Shown piece after piece: positions 1 to 8,506 of a stretch of 64,000 nt of DNA. The stretch lies in the NCBI GenBank assembly GCA_964551735.1, contig CAZKEF010000005.1, forward strand, positions 62,001 through 126,000, read 5' to 3'. This stretch comes from DAOUAT01 sp964551735. Its GTDB lineage: Bacteria; Chloroflexota; Anaerolineae; CG2-30-64-16. Position 1 is the first letter of the stretch. Each line of letters begins with the position of its first letter. The position numbers and the translations under genes were made by a program. The notes under the pieces were generated by a model, which was not told where the DNA came from, did no database searches, and was given only the letters and a program-made list of their open reading frames with translations.

Positions 1-74
1 GAGTCCAGGGCTATTCAATTGTGGGCAGCTTTATACCAGGCGGCGCACTGTTTGTCAAATCGGATCAGCCGGCA

Positions 75-725
75 TCATGCGCTGGCCTGCCGCATCTCGC
101 GGCGCGCCTTGACCCCTTCAACTACCGCGGGCACAAGCGAGATCAGAACGATCGCGATGATCACCAGCTCGAAGTTCCGCTGGACGAAGGGGATGTTGCC
201 GAAGAAGTAGCCCAGCAACGTAAAGACGGCCACCCAGGTGATCCCGCCGATGACGTTCCAGCGGAAGAAAAAGCTATAGGGCATCTGGCTGGCGCCTGCT
301 ACGAAGGGCGCGAAGGTGCGGATGATGGGCACGAAACGGGCCAAGAAGATGGTCTTACCGCCGTGCTTCGCAAAGAACTCATGAGTGCGCGCCATGTATT
401 CCTGCTTGATCCATTTGACCTCGCCGGTATACGCCTTGGCGCCCACCCGGTGCCCGATCCAGTAGTTCACTGTATCACCTAGAACCGCAGCCACCGATAA
501 TAGCCCAAACAGCGCCCAGGGATTCAGCTTGCCGGCGCCTGCGAAGGTTGCGGCCGCAAAAATCAGCGAATCACCGGGCAGGAAGGGCGTCACCACCAGG
601 CCGGTTTCCATGAAGATTACGATGAACAACAACGCCAGCGTCCACGCGCCGTAGCGGACGATGATGTCGCTGAGATAGACATCCACGTGCAGGATGAAGT
701 CTATGATTTGTCGAATCAAGGTCAC
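75..725 (-). CDS. DedA family membrane protein
   Basis: This is a 216-aa polytopic inner-membrane protein of the DedA/VTT family, which in other bacteria supports membrane homeostasis and lipid carrier flipping. The sequence shows the family features: an acidic re-entrant segment ETGLVVTPFLPGD at residues 40-52, and the RFVPIIR motif with two arginines (130 and 136) in a second re-entrant region. Two hydrophobic helices follow. Translation starts at a GTG preceded by GGAGG on the minus strand. It stands alone, divergent from the DUF1638 gene. The exact substrate cannot be read from the sequence. Confidence 0.9.
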   Translation of the reverse strand: MTLIRQIIDFILHVDVYLSDIIVRYGAWTLALLFIVIFMETGLVVTPFLPGDSLIFAAATFAGAGKLNPWALFGLLSVAAVLGDTVNYWIGHRVGAKAYTGEVKWIKQEYMARTHEFFAKHGGKTIFLARFVPIIRTFAPFVAGASQMPYSFFFRWNVIGGITWVAVFTLLGYFFGNIPFVQRNFELVIIAIVLISLVPAVVEGVKARREMRQASA

Positions 726-901
726 AGGTCAATGCCTCCATCGAAGCTTTCACCGCCGGTTCGGCTTGGTCACACAGAGCGTAACCGGACAAGGCGGTAT
801 ATTATACACCCCTCAAGGCGGGAATAGTAATTTGTATGGAGGTGCTCTGGCCGGTCTTGGGCGCCTGAGTGCGAGCGGCGTTTCTTCGCGCGGGTGTCAT
901 G

Positions 902-910
902 TGCTAGAAT
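902..910 (+). promoter_or_regulatory. Possible extended -10 promoter before the DUF1638 gene
   Basis: TGCTAGAAT fits an extended -10 element (TG-n-TAGAAT) 33 bases before the chosen start codon. No convincing -35 element is seen, so this is a weak prediction. Confidence 0.35.
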
Positions 911-942
911 ATGTCCCGCCATCTCAAAACGGAGCAACTGTC

Positions 943-1704
943 ATGCGTCTCTTTTGTCTTGCTTGCGAAGTGCTGGCCCGGCCGGTCTATCTGTGCGCGG
1001 CCCGCTCGCCCCACATCGTTGACATCGAGTTGTTTGCCAAAGGGCTGCACAACGAGCCGGCCGATCTGCGCGCCAGGCTGCAAGCGCGCATTGACCAACT
1101 GGCCGGATCGGCCTACGATGCGATCCTCATGGGCTATGGTCTGTGCGGCCAGGCCACGGCCGGGCTGATCGCCCGCGATAAGCCGCTGGTGATTCCGCGC
1201 GCCCACGACTGCATCACGCTCTTCCTGGGCAGCCGCGAGCACTATATGTACCAGTTCGGGAATTTCCCCGGCACCTACTGGTATGCCCACGACTACGTCG
1301 AGCGTAGCAACGGCGAGGGCGGCGCGCTCTCGCTTGGCTCTGGCAGCACCACCGGCCTTGACAAAACCTATGAGGAATACGTCGCCAAGTTCGGAAAGGA
1401 AAACGCCGATTACCTGATGGAGGTGCTTGGCGCCTGGCAGCAGCATTACAGGCGGGCCGCCTACATCGAATTGGGCGTGGCCGATGGCGCTATCGTCGAG
1501 GCGACCGCGCAGGCCGAGGCGCAGCGTCGCGGCTGGGTCTTCGACCGCGTGGCCGGTGATCTGGTGCTCATCCGCCGGCTGCTGGAGGGCGATTGGGCCG
1601 GCGATTTCCTGGCGGTGCAGCCTGGGGAACAGGTGCAGATGACGTATGATGAAGGGGTGATCGGGTGTGCCGCAGCGAACCCCTTCGAGGGGTCGTCCCG
1701 ATGA
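943..1704 (+). CDS. DUF1638 domain protein
   Basis: This is a 253-aa cytosolic protein matching the DUF1638 pattern: an early Cys pair (C5, C8 in FCLACE), a central GYGLCG motif at residues 64-69 and an RAHDC motif ending at C90. These conserved Cys and His residues suggest metal or corrinoid/cofactor handling, but the family has no settled function. The reading frame is open further upstream to 694. The ATG at 943 is preferred because GGAG lies 8 bases before it and the homology-like sequence starts there. Its stop overlaps the start of the next gene (ATGA), so the two are probably translated together. Confidence 0.8.
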   Translation: MRLFCLACEVLARPVYLCAARSPHIVDIELFAKGLHNEPADLRARLQARIDQLAGSAYDAILMGYGLCGQATAGLIARDKPLVIPRAHDCITLFLGSREHYMYQFGNFPGTYWYAHDYVERSNGEGGALSLGSGSTTGLDKTYEEYVAKFGKENADYLMEVLGAWQQHYRRAAYIELGVADGAIVEATAQAEAQRRGWVFDRVAGDLVLIRRLLEGDWAGDFLAVQPGEQVQMTYDEGVIGCAAANPFEGSSR

Positions 1705-3425
1705 TGCGTGCATCCCCCTTGGGCGTCCAGGCCGCTCGGCCGCGCACCACCGCCCAGGTGACGCTGGCCGACGGCCGCGTTTACGAAGCGCCGGTGGGGA
1801 CCGAGCTGCGGCACTATGTTGACGTAGCTGCTGTGGAGCAACCGTGGCCTTTCCCGATCGTGGCCGCACTGATTGACGGCGAGCTGCGCGAACTGACCTA
1901 TTACATCAGGCGCGATGTCGAGGTTGCGCCGCTGGGCATGGACGACCGGGATGGCAGCCGCATCTACCGCCGCTCCCTAACGTTCCTGCTGGTGGTGGCG
2001 CTGCATGAGCTGTTCCCCGAGGCGCGCGTCCACGTAGATCACTCGGTGACGTTCGGCGGCTACTATTGCGAGGTCGAGGGCAGGCCGCCGCTGACGGCCG
2101 AGGAGCTGGCGCTTGTTGAGGCGCGCATGCGCGAGATCGCCGCGGCTGATCTGCCCATCGGCAAGCAGCGCGTGCCATTGGCTGAGGCCATCGAGCTGTT
2201 TCAGGCGCGCGGGGACGACGACAAGGTGCGCCTGCTGCAACATCGCCAGAAAGATTACCTGGTGTTGTACGAGTTGCGCGGTTACGCAGGATATTTCCAC
2301 GGCTACATGGTTCCTGCTACCGGCTACCTGCGCTATTTTGCGCTGCGCCCCTATCTGCCCGGCTTCATCTTGCAGTTTCCTCTCCGCACCAGCCTGGAAC
2401 TGGAACCGGTGGTTGAGTACCCCAAGCTGATCGCGGTCTTTCGCGAGTACGGCAGCACGCTGCGGTTGCTGGGCATCCAGGACGTGGGCGCGCTGAACGC
2501 GGCGATCCGGGCCGGCCGCACCAACGAGGTGGTCCTGGTGGCCGAGGCGCGGCACGAAGAACGGGTCGCGCGCACCGCCACGCAGATCGCCAAAGAGAGC
2601 GACCGCCTGCGCCTGGTGCTGATCGCGGGGCCCTCGTCGTCCGGCAAAACCACCTTTTCCAAGCGGTTGGCGGTGCAGCTCCTGGCCAATGGCGTCCGGC
2701 CCATCGCGATTGAGTTGGACAACTATTTCGTGGACCGGGAGCACACCCCGCGCGACGCTGACGGCAATTACAACTTCGAGGTGCTGGAGGCGCTGGATCT
2801 GGCGTTGTTCAACGAGCATCTGTTGCGGCTGATGGCCGGCGAGGAGGTGCAACTGCCGAAGTTCAACTTCCACACCGGGAAACGGGAACCGGGCGCCACC
2901 ATCCAGCTCGGCTCAGAGCAGATCCTGCTGGTGGAGGGCATCCACGGCCTGAACCCGCGGCTGGTGCTCAGCATCCCGCGGGAGCGAGTCTTCCGAATCT
3001 ATATCTCCGCGTTGACCCAACTCAATATTGACCGCTTCAACCGCGTGCCCACCACCGACAACCGGCTGATCCGCCGTATCGTGCGCGACGCGCGGGCACG
3101 CGGCTACAGCGCGGCCGACACCATCGGCCGCTGGGAGAGCGTCCACCGGGGCGAGCGCGACTTCATCTTCCCCTACCAGGAAAACGCCGACGTGATGTTC
3201 AACTCCGCGCTGGTGTACGAGCTTTCGGCGCTGAAGCCGCTGGCCGAGCCCCTGCTGCTGCAGATCGGTCCCCGCCAGCCCGGCTACACCGAGGCCAAGC
3301 GCCTGCTCACCTTCCTGCAGTGGTTCGAGCCCATGCCGCCGGATTTGGTCCCGGGCAATTCGATTTTGCGCGAATTCGTGGGGGGGAGTAACCTGGAACG
3401 ATTTGAGCCATGGCAACGTTCTTAG
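1701..3425 (+). CDS. Uridine kinase-like P-loop protein with N-terminal TGS-type region
   Basis: A protein of about 574 aa. The C-terminal half is a phosphoribulokinase/uridine kinase-type NTPase with a clear Walker A (GPSSSGKTT, about residues 310-318), an ELDNYFVDR segment and a later EGIHGLNP Walker B-like stretch. The N-terminal roughly 290 residues resemble the TGS and second additional domains of threonyl-tRNA synthetase (HVDHSVTFGGYYCEVE is typical of that fold). Such fusions are known as uridine kinase-like proteins of uncertain substrate. The start at 1701 overlaps the preceding stop as ATGA and has GAGGGG just upstream. The longer reading from 1665 adds 12 residues lying inside the previous gene. 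Confidence 0.82.
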   Translation: MMRASPLGVQAARPRTTAQVTLADGRVYEAPVGTELRHYVDVAAVEQPWPFPIVAALIDGELRELTYYIRRDVEVAPLGMDDRDGSRIYRRSLTFLLVVALHELFPEARVHVDHSVTFGGYYCEVEGRPPLTAEELALVEARMREIAAADLPIGKQRVPLAEAIELFQARGDDDKVRLLQHRQKDYLVLYELRGYAGYFHGYMVPATGYLRYFALRPYLPGFILQFPLRTSLELEPVVEYPKLIAVFREYGSTLRLLGIQDVGALNAAIRAGRTNEVVLVAEARHEERVARTATQIAKESDRLRLVLIAGPSSSGKTTFSKRLAVQLLANGVRPIAIELDNYFVDREHTPRDADGNYNFEVLEALDLALFNEHLLRLMAGEEVQLPKFNFHTGKREPGATIQLGSEQILLVEGIHGLNPRLVLSIPRERVFRIYISALTQLNIDRFNRVPTTDNRLIRRIVRDARARGYSAADTIGRWESVHRGERDFIFPYQENADVMFNSALVYELSALKPLAEPLLLQIGPRQPGYTEAKRLLTFLQWFEPMPPDLVPGNSILREFVGGSNLERFEPWQRS

Positions 3426-3477
3426 GCGAGCGACGGGTGTTTGCTCGCCGCTCACCATTCACAATAGGGGGGCGTCT

Positions 3478-4254
3478 GTGAAACGATACTTGAGTTCCAT
3501 GACTTTGATCCTTGCCATGCTACTGTTGACAAGCGCTGGCGTAACGCCGGCCGCTGCACAAACTATTGCTCCCGATGCCCGCGCCGAACCGCGCCTGATC
3601 ACCGTCACCGGCGAGGCCGAGGTGAACGTGGTCCCCGATCAGGTCATCCTGACCCTGGGCGTGGAGACCACGAACCGGCAGCTCCGCCTGGCCAAGAACG
3701 CCAACGATGAGATCGTCAAGAAGGTGTTCGCGGCCGCGCAGGGCCGCGGGGTGGCGGTTAAGGACATCCAAACCGACTACATCAGCATCGAGCCGCGCTA
3801 TCGCGACAGCTACGAGCAGCGCGATTTCATCGGCTTCTTCGTGCGCAAGACGGTGGTGATCACCCTGCGGGACGTGGCGCAGTTCGAGGATCTGCTCTCC
3901 GACGTGCTGGAGGCGGGCGCGAACTATGTGCAGGGCATCCAGTTCCGCACCACGGAGCTGCGCAAATACCGGGATCAGGCGCGCAGCCTGGCGATCCAGG
4001 CCGCGCTGGAGAAGGCGGTGGCGCTGGCGCAGGAGTTGGGCCAGCAGGTGGGGCAGCCGGCCCGCATCACCGAGGAGCAGAACAACTGGTGGTCGGGCTA
4101 CGGTGCGTGGTGGGGCGGCAGCTTCGCGGGCGCCATGACCCAGAACGTGATTCAGAACGCGGGCAATGCGCCGGCGCCGACGGAGGGGGCGCTGGCCCCG
4201 GGCCAGATCAGCGTGACGGCCAGGGTGACGGTGAGCTTTGAGTTGGCGCGTTAA
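3478..4254 (+). CDS. SIMPL (DUF541) domain periplasmic/exported protein
   Basis: A 258-aa exported protein. Residues 1-27 form a signal peptide (hydrophobic LILAMLLLTSAG, then AAA-Q). The mature part begins ITVTGEAEVNVVPDQVIL and carries the SIMPL core, ending in ISVTARVTVSFEL, as expected for this family of oligomeric outer-surface or periplasmic proteins. A GTG at 3478 is chosen as start because it gives a clean signal peptide and follows a G-rich stretch. The open frame from 3403 would overlap the previous gene and prefix a non-signal sequence. A Trp-rich insert (NNWWSGYGAWWGG) is unusual and of unknown role. Confidence 0.85.
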   Translation: MKRYLSSMTLILAMLLLTSAGVTPAAAQTIAPDARAEPRLITVTGEAEVNVVPDQVILTLGVETTNRQLRLAKNANDEIVKKVFAAAQGRGVAVKDIQTDYISIEPRYRDSYEQRDFIGFFVRKTVVITLRDVAQFEDLLSDVLEAGANYVQGIQFRTTELRKYRDQARSLAIQAALEKAVALAQELGQQVGQPARITEEQNNWWSGYGAWWGGSFAGAMTQNVIQNAGNAPAPTEGALAPGQISVTARVTVSFELAR

Positions 4255-4257
4255 AAA

Positions 4258-4307
4258 AGAACGTTGGAACGGTGACACGTTTACACGCTTCAACGTTCCA
4301 ACGTTCT
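4258..4307. terminator. Inverted repeat between convergent genes
   Basis: AGAACGTTGGAACG and its exact reverse complement CGTTCCAACGTTCT flank a 22-base spacer between the convergent SIMPL and NrfD-type genes. It could end transcription from both sides. It also resembles the AACGTT-type dispersed repeats found elsewhere in the window (5.6 kb, 14.6 kb). Confidence 0.5.
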
Positions 4308-4321
4308 GCAGTCCTCAATGC

Positions 4322-5617
4322 CTAACTCTCTGCCGTTCCAATGCTCCACTGCGTGACCCGTTCCTCAACTGTCACCGTTTCCACCTCATGTTCCTTGGGA
4401 AACACCGGCAGCAGCCTGGAGATCACGACGAAGAGCGCTGCGCCGAAGGTGAATAGCGCCACTGTGACGTTGACCTCCATGAGCGATGGGACGTAGACGG
4501 GGCCGGTGTAGCTCCACAGGCCGAACACACTGACGTTCAATCGGTTCAGGATGCCGCCGGCCACTATCAGGGCGCCGACGCCAAACAGCGCGTCCTTGCT
4601 CTCGCGGATCTTGGGCTGCGACATCAGGATGGCCGGCAGGAGTGCGCCCAGGCCGACCTCAGCCCAGAAGAGCAGGGTTTGCAGCGTCGGCTGGGTCAGC
4701 AGCGCGGCCTGCCCGCGCCACACCACATCCACCAGCTTGATGATGGCGTAGAAGCCCATCCAGTAGGCGTTGAACTTCGCCAGGCCGGCCAGCAGATCTT
4801 GCTCCAGCCCCCGCTTGAACCCCCGAGAGCTGAGGTTCGACTCCACTGTCACCATGCCCAGGCCGACGCCGATGGCCGAAATCCAGAAGAAGACCGGCAG
4901 CCAGGGGGTGTACCACAGCGGGTTCAGCTTGCCCGGCGCGATCAGCCACAGCGACCCCAGGGACGACTGGTGCATGGTCGAGAGCAGGATGCCGATGATC
5001 ACCAGCGGCAGTGTGATCTTGTGGAAGAGCAGCCACGCCCGCTTCCAGCGCAGCCGTTCAAACAGGGCCGGCAGGAACTCCAGCGCCAGCACCGTGGTGT
5101 AGCACAGCACGCACATGGCCACTTCCCACAACACCGAATGGATGTTGGTGAAATACACCGGGCGGGCCAGCATGATGTTCTGCGGCCGGCCAACGTCAAT
5201 CAGCAACGCCACGATGAGCAGCGAGTAGCCGAGGAACGCGGTCAGGATCGTCGAGCGCAAGATGGGCCGGTAGCGTTCCAGTTTGAAGACGTAGACTAGT
5301 CCTGCCAGCACGAATGCGCCGCCACCCAGCATCGCGCCGGCCATCACGTCAAACCCGATCCACAGGCCCAGCGGGAACTGGTCACTCAGATTGGTGATAG
5401 CTCCGATGCCATTGGTGAAACGTAGGATCAGCGCGATGGCGGCCAGGGCCCACGAGCTGAGCACCAGCCCCACGCCGGTGACGAACTTGGGCGAGAAGTC
5501 CAGCTTGATCCCGGTGAGGCGCTGGAGCAACGTATAGCCCACCCCGATGACCAGCAGCAGCGGCGCAATGATGCGCAGGATAAACAGCGCGCCGAGCATG
5601 AGAATATCTTGAAACAT
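4322..5617 (-). CDS. NrfD/PsrC-type membrane quinol oxidoreductase subunit
   Basis: A 431-aa integral membrane protein with about ten hydrophobic helices, of the NrfD/PsrC/HybB family. These subunits exchange electrons between the quinone pool and a periplasmic ferredoxin subunit. Recognisable family sequence includes FGLWIGFDVMAGAMLGGG-like and SVLWEVAMCVLCYTT segments and the STMHQSSLGSLWLI stretch with a conserved His. It is the last gene of a minus-strand operon after a Tat-exported ferredoxin and an octaheme cytochrome c, which fits a membrane complex passing electrons Q/QH2 - NrfD - FeS - heme. The direction and the terminal partner cannot be told. Confidence 0.88.
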   Translation of the reverse strand: MFQDILMLGALFILRIIAPLLLVIGVGYTLLQRLTGIKLDFSPKFVTGVGLVLSSWALAAIALILRFTNGIGAITNLSDQFPLGLWIGFDVMAGAMLGGGAFVLAGLVYVFKLERYRPILRSTILTAFLGYSLLIVALLIDVGRPQNIMLARPVYFTNIHSVLWEVAMCVLCYTTVLALEFLPALFERLRWKRAWLLFHKITLPLVIIGILLSTMHQSSLGSLWLIAPGKLNPLWYTPWLPVFFWISAIGVGLGMVTVESNLSSRGFKRGLEQDLLAGLAKFNAYWMGFYAIIKLVDVVWRGQAALLTQPTLQTLLFWAEVGLGALLPAILMSQPKIRESKDALFGVGALIVAGGILNRLNVSVFGLWSYTGPVYVPSLMEVNVTVALFTFGAALFVVISRLLPVFPKEHEVETVTVEERVTQWSIGTAES

Positions 5618-5654
5618 GGTGATCTCCTTGCCTGGTTGTTAGGTGCGAGATGTT

Positions 5655-5725
5655 GGAGGTTGGATGTTGGACGTTGGAGGTTAGCAAGTCCAACCTCCAA
5701 CGTCTAGCCTCCAATCTCTAGCCTT
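5655..5725. repeat. GTTGGAGGTT-type imperfect repeat with dyad
   Basis: The gap between the ferredoxin and NrfD genes holds repeated GTTGGAGGTTGGATGTTGGA units followed by their complement. The core dyad GACGTTGGAGGTT (5670-5682) / AACCTCCAACGTC (5692-5704) is exact. It is a dispersed intergenic repeat type and may attenuate transcription within the operon. Confidence 0.7.
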
Positions 5726-6635
5726 CCCGTTCCCACGGCGGTACGTCGTGGTCGTGATCGTGACCGCTGCGGCGCCGGGTGACAATCGAGGCGCCAGTCA
5801 GCACGACGGCCAACCCGCCCACCACATATGGCAGCTTGGACATGACATCCCAGGTATACGCCGGCACGCGCCGGGTGGTGACATCGGTGCGGAAACCGAG
5901 CTGCTCGAACGGTACATCGGAAATGTAGAGCCAGGCCGTGCCGCCTGCCTCCTGTTCACCATATACGTGATCCACGTAATGGTCTGGGTTAGCGGCGATG
6001 CGGGCATGCGCTTCGGCCAGCAACTTCTCACGGGTGCCAAACTTCAGCGCGCCGCTCGGACAGTTGGATACGCAGGCTGGCAGCTCACCAGCTTGCTGCC
6101 GCTCGAAGCAGAACATGCACTTGCGGATCTCCGGGGTCAAGCCGTCACCCCACTCGAAGCGCGGCATGTCGAACGGGCAGCTCACCATGCAGTAGCGGCA
6201 GCCCAGGCAGCGGTTGGCACGATAGGCGACCGGGCCTTCTGGTGTCTGGTACAGCGCTCTGACCGGGCACGCCGAGGCGCATGCCGCATCCAGGCAGTGC
6301 ATACATTGGCGCTTGACGTAACGCGTCTTGCCGGCGGCCAACTCGATCTTTTGGATCATCGTCAGGTTTTCTGAGTTCAGGCTGGCAGCCTGCTCGACCG
6401 TGGGAGACATGCCATTGGCCTCGGCGCATGAGCGCTGGCAGTTGCCGCAGCCGATGCAGCGGCTGAGGTCAACCAGCATGGCCGGGACTGCGTGTCCCGT
6501 GCCACCGGCGGAAGCCTGGGCAGTGCGCACCGCCTGGGTCGCCAGGGCAGCGCCGCTCACCGTGGCGGCCGAGAGCTTCAGGAACTGGCGCCGTGAAAGC
6601 GGAGCGTGGGTCGGGTTCTTGGGCTGCGAGGTCAT
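5718..6635 (-). CDS. Tat-exported ferredoxin subunit with four [4Fe-4S] cluster motifs
   Basis: A 305-aa iron-sulfur protein of the HybA/DmsB/PsrB type. Residues 14-20 (SRRQFLK) are a twin-arginine signal followed by a hydrophobic stretch. Four cysteine groups are visible: CIGCGNCQRSC, CMHCLDAACASAC, CLGCRYCMVSC, and CMFC with a distant CVSNC. A C-terminal hydrophobic helix (LPYVVGGLAVVLTGASIV) would anchor it in the membrane on the outer face. Its start overlaps the stop of the cytochrome gene by 4 bases. It probably wires the octaheme cytochrome to the NrfD-type subunit. Confidence 0.92.
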   Translation of the reverse strand: MTSQPKNPTHAPLSRRQFLKLSAATVSGAALATQAVRTAQASAGGTGHAVPAMLVDLSRCIGCGNCQRSCAEANGMSPTVEQAASLNSENLTMIQKIELAAGKTRYVKRQCMHCLDAACASACPVRALYQTPEGPVAYRANRCLGCRYCMVSCPFDMPRFEWGDGLTPEIRKCMFCFERQQAGELPACVSNCPSGALKFGTREKLLAEAHARIAANPDHYVDHVYGEQEAGGTAWLYISDVPFEQLGFRTDVTTRRVPAYTWDVMSKLPYVVGGLAVVLTGASIVTRRRSGHDHDHDVPPWEREG

Positions 6636-7639
6636 GGTTGCTTTCTCCTTGACAACAGCACGGCGCCGCCCACCCCAAGCAGAAGGCCGACCATACCACC
6701 GACGCCCAGGGTCAGGCCCATGGCTACGATAGCCAGGTTGCGCAGGTCGCTGACGCGTTGCTGAGCATCATTTAGTGCTTGTTCTAACTCAGCGATGCGC
6801 TGGCTTTGCACGGCAGCGGCCAATGCTGTGCTTTCTACATTCGGCGCAGTGGTCTTTGGGTTCTCGGTGGTGCTGTGGATGCTGGCAGAATGGCAGCGCA
6901 CACACACATTGGCGGCTACGGTGAACGTGTGATCGCTGATCTTGGTCGTCGAGCCGATTGGATGGTTCACCGTTCCTGACTGCGGTGTCATATGACACCC
7001 ATTGCAGTCAACACCGGTGATGCCGTGCACCGAGTGGGTCAACCTGGTCTGTTCATCGGAATGGCATGCCGCACACAGTTTTTCCTGGCTGCCCAAACGC
7101 AAACCCTGGGTGTGTGCCTGGTGACAGTCAAAGCAGTCAATCCGGTTCGCCGCATGTTGGCTGGTCTCCCACTGGGCAAATGTGGTAAGATGGCAGAGGC
7201 GGCAGGTGTCCGATTCCATGGGTAATTGCATGGTTTCGGCTTTGGGATGGCCTTCTTTGTATCCGCCATGGCAAGCTTCGCAACTCACGCCTTCGGCCAT
7301 GAATTCTCCGCTGCCCGAGTCGAATCCGGTGGTATGGCACGCCAGGCACGCCTCTTGGTTATGCGTTTTACTCAATTGCTCCTGAAATACAGGATCGAGG
7401 GTCGCCTTGGCGTGTGTGGTGTTTTTCCAGGCCTCATATTCCGCTACGTGACAGTTCTGGCACAGCGGTTCCTGCGTCTGAAAGAGCAGTTCAGTCAGCC
7501 GTACAGGTTGCACGGACGGCGCGGCCTGTGCGGTGTTGGTTAGTGCCAAGACCAAGATTGCGATGATGAGGGTAGGGAGGACCGGCAGCCAGACCCTGGC
7601 GGAGTTGCGGCCGGTCCTAGTGTCCGTTGAGGGCTTCAT
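6632..7639 (-). CDS. Octaheme c-type cytochrome, membrane anchored
   Basis: A 335-aa exported multiheme cytochrome. Eight CxxCH motifs are seen in order: CQNCH, CLACH, CEACH, CRLCH, CFDCH, CAACH, CNGCH and CVRCH. An N-terminal signal (LPTLIIAILVLALTNTAQA) precedes the hemes. After the last heme come a short coiled-coil-like region and a C-terminal transmembrane helix ending LLSRRKQP. The spacing of CEACHG and HLTTF-type segments resembles tetraheme/octaheme electron-transfer cytochromes rather than octaheme nitrite or hydroxylamine enzymes, since no CxxCK or active-site heme is seen. It most likely exchanges electrons with the downstream FeS/NrfD subunits. Confidence 0.9.
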   Translation of the reverse strand: MKPSTDTRTGRNSARVWLPVLPTLIIAILVLALTNTAQAAPSVQPVRLTELLFQTQEPLCQNCHVAEYEAWKNTTHAKATLDPVFQEQLSKTHNQEACLACHTTGFDSGSGEFMAEGVSCEACHGGYKEGHPKAETMQLPMESDTCRLCHLTTFAQWETSQHAANRIDCFDCHQAHTQGLRLGSQEKLCAACHSDEQTRLTHSVHGITGVDCNGCHMTPQSGTVNHPIGSTTKISDHTFTVAANVCVRCHSASIHSTTENPKTTAPNVESTALAAAVQSQRIAELEQALNDAQQRVSDLRNLAIVAMGLTLGVGGMVGLLLGVGGAVLLSRRKQP

Positions 7640-7659
7640 TGACGCCTATCTCCTCGCGC

Positions 7660-8145
7660 TCATACTGTGGGGTAGCGCTGGAAGATGTCGCAGTTGACGC
7701 ACTCATCGGGGATCTTGCCTTCGGCATCCAGCCTGGCCTGCCAGCAAGGCTTGTCCCCGGTTTGGGGCGCCGCGCACTGCGGCTTGCTGCCCGTGTTGGC
7801 CCGTGAGGCGCGGCGGCCCGGTTCGGCCATCGGCGCCATCATGCCGGGCTGGGCGAGCTGCTGGCGTTGATCGCGGATCGCGGCCGGTGGGATGATGAAC
7901 GGCATCTGGGGCGCCGGGGCGGGTTCGCGTGTGGGCATCGCAGGGCGTTCTGCGGGCCGGGGGGCCTCGGGCTGGACAGCGGGCTGCTCAGCGGCACGCT
8001 TGGCTGCATACTCGCTCGCCTCGGCCTCCCAGCGGCGGTCGAGTCGCTTGAGCAGGTAAGCGATCCCGCCGATCACCAGGGCGGGAACACCGAAACGCAG
8101 GGCGATCATCCCTACGACAACCATGAAATCGGTGAAGCTAGGCAT
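7660..8145 (-). CDS. Membrane-anchored protein with C-terminal cysteine motif, unknown function
   Basis: A 161-aa protein with one N-terminal membrane helix (MIALRFGVPALVIGGIAYLL), a charged region, a long Pro/Ala-rich linker (about residues 50-115) and a compact C-terminal piece containing CAAP...KPCW...ECVNCDIF. Four cysteines at the end could bind a metal or cluster. It lies 20 bases before the octaheme cytochrome and 33 bases after a 37-aa membrane peptide, all on one strand, so it is probably an accessory subunit of the same complex. I do not recognise a named family. Confidence 0.75.
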   Translation of the reverse strand: MPSFTDFMVVVGMIALRFGVPALVIGGIAYLLKRLDRRWEAEASEYAAKRAAEQPAVQPEAPRPAERPAMPTREPAPAPQMPFIIPPAAIRDQRQQLAQPGMMAPMAEPGRRASRANTGSKPQCAAPQTGDKPCWQARLDAEGKIPDECVNCDIFQRYPTV

Positions 8146-8178
8146 TGGATACCTCCTCAGAAGTGATAGGCCTGATGC

Positions 8179-8292
8179 TCAGACCGTCCGATACATGTCC
8201 CAGGCTCGCACACGGGCGCTGAGACCAAAAAGCAAGGCCAAAGGTAACGCGACACGGAGCAGAACACCGAGTGTGAAAGCGAGCGTTTCCAT
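8179..8292 (-). CDS. 37-aa single-helix membrane peptide
   Basis: A short reading frame, METLAFTLGVLLRVALPL followed by ALLFGLSARVRAWDMYRTV, preceded on the minus strand by AAAGGGAGGG, a strong ribosome binding site 6-8 bases from the ATG. It is one hydrophobic helix with a short charged tail. It is the first gene of the octaheme/FeS/NrfD operon and lies 33 bases before the 161-aa protein. It may be a small structural subunit like those found in quinol-oxidising complexes; this is inference from position and shape. Confidence 0.65.
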   Translation of the reverse strand: METLAFTLGVLLRVALPLALLFGLSARVRAWDMYRTV

Positions 8293-8438
8293 TTGAGCCC
8301 TCCCTTTGGTTACCAGATGCCCCTGTATCATGACTGCTCTTGGGCTTGTTTTCTGAGCCTAGCTTACCAGATCTGGGAGCGCGAATAAATCGGGCAGAAT
8401 GCCCATCTTGCGCGTGGGGTGTTTTACCCATACAAAGG

Positions 8439-8471
8439 ACAAACCAGGTTTCTGCGAGAAACCTGGTTTGT
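8439..8471. repeat. Hairpin repeat, GGTTTCT/AGAAACC family (copy 1)
   Basis: A perfect 15-bp inverted repeat (ACAAACCAGGTTTCT / AGAAACCTGGTTTGT) with a 3-base loop GCG. It lies between the response regulator gene and the electron-transfer operon on the same strand. Two sister hairpins with the same core occur at 21.4 and 37.8 kb, so it is a dispersed repeat that may also act as a terminator. Confidence 0.85.
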
Positions 8472-8506
8472 TGGGGGCGCCGTCAGAAGGTGAGACGAAC
8501 AGCCTG

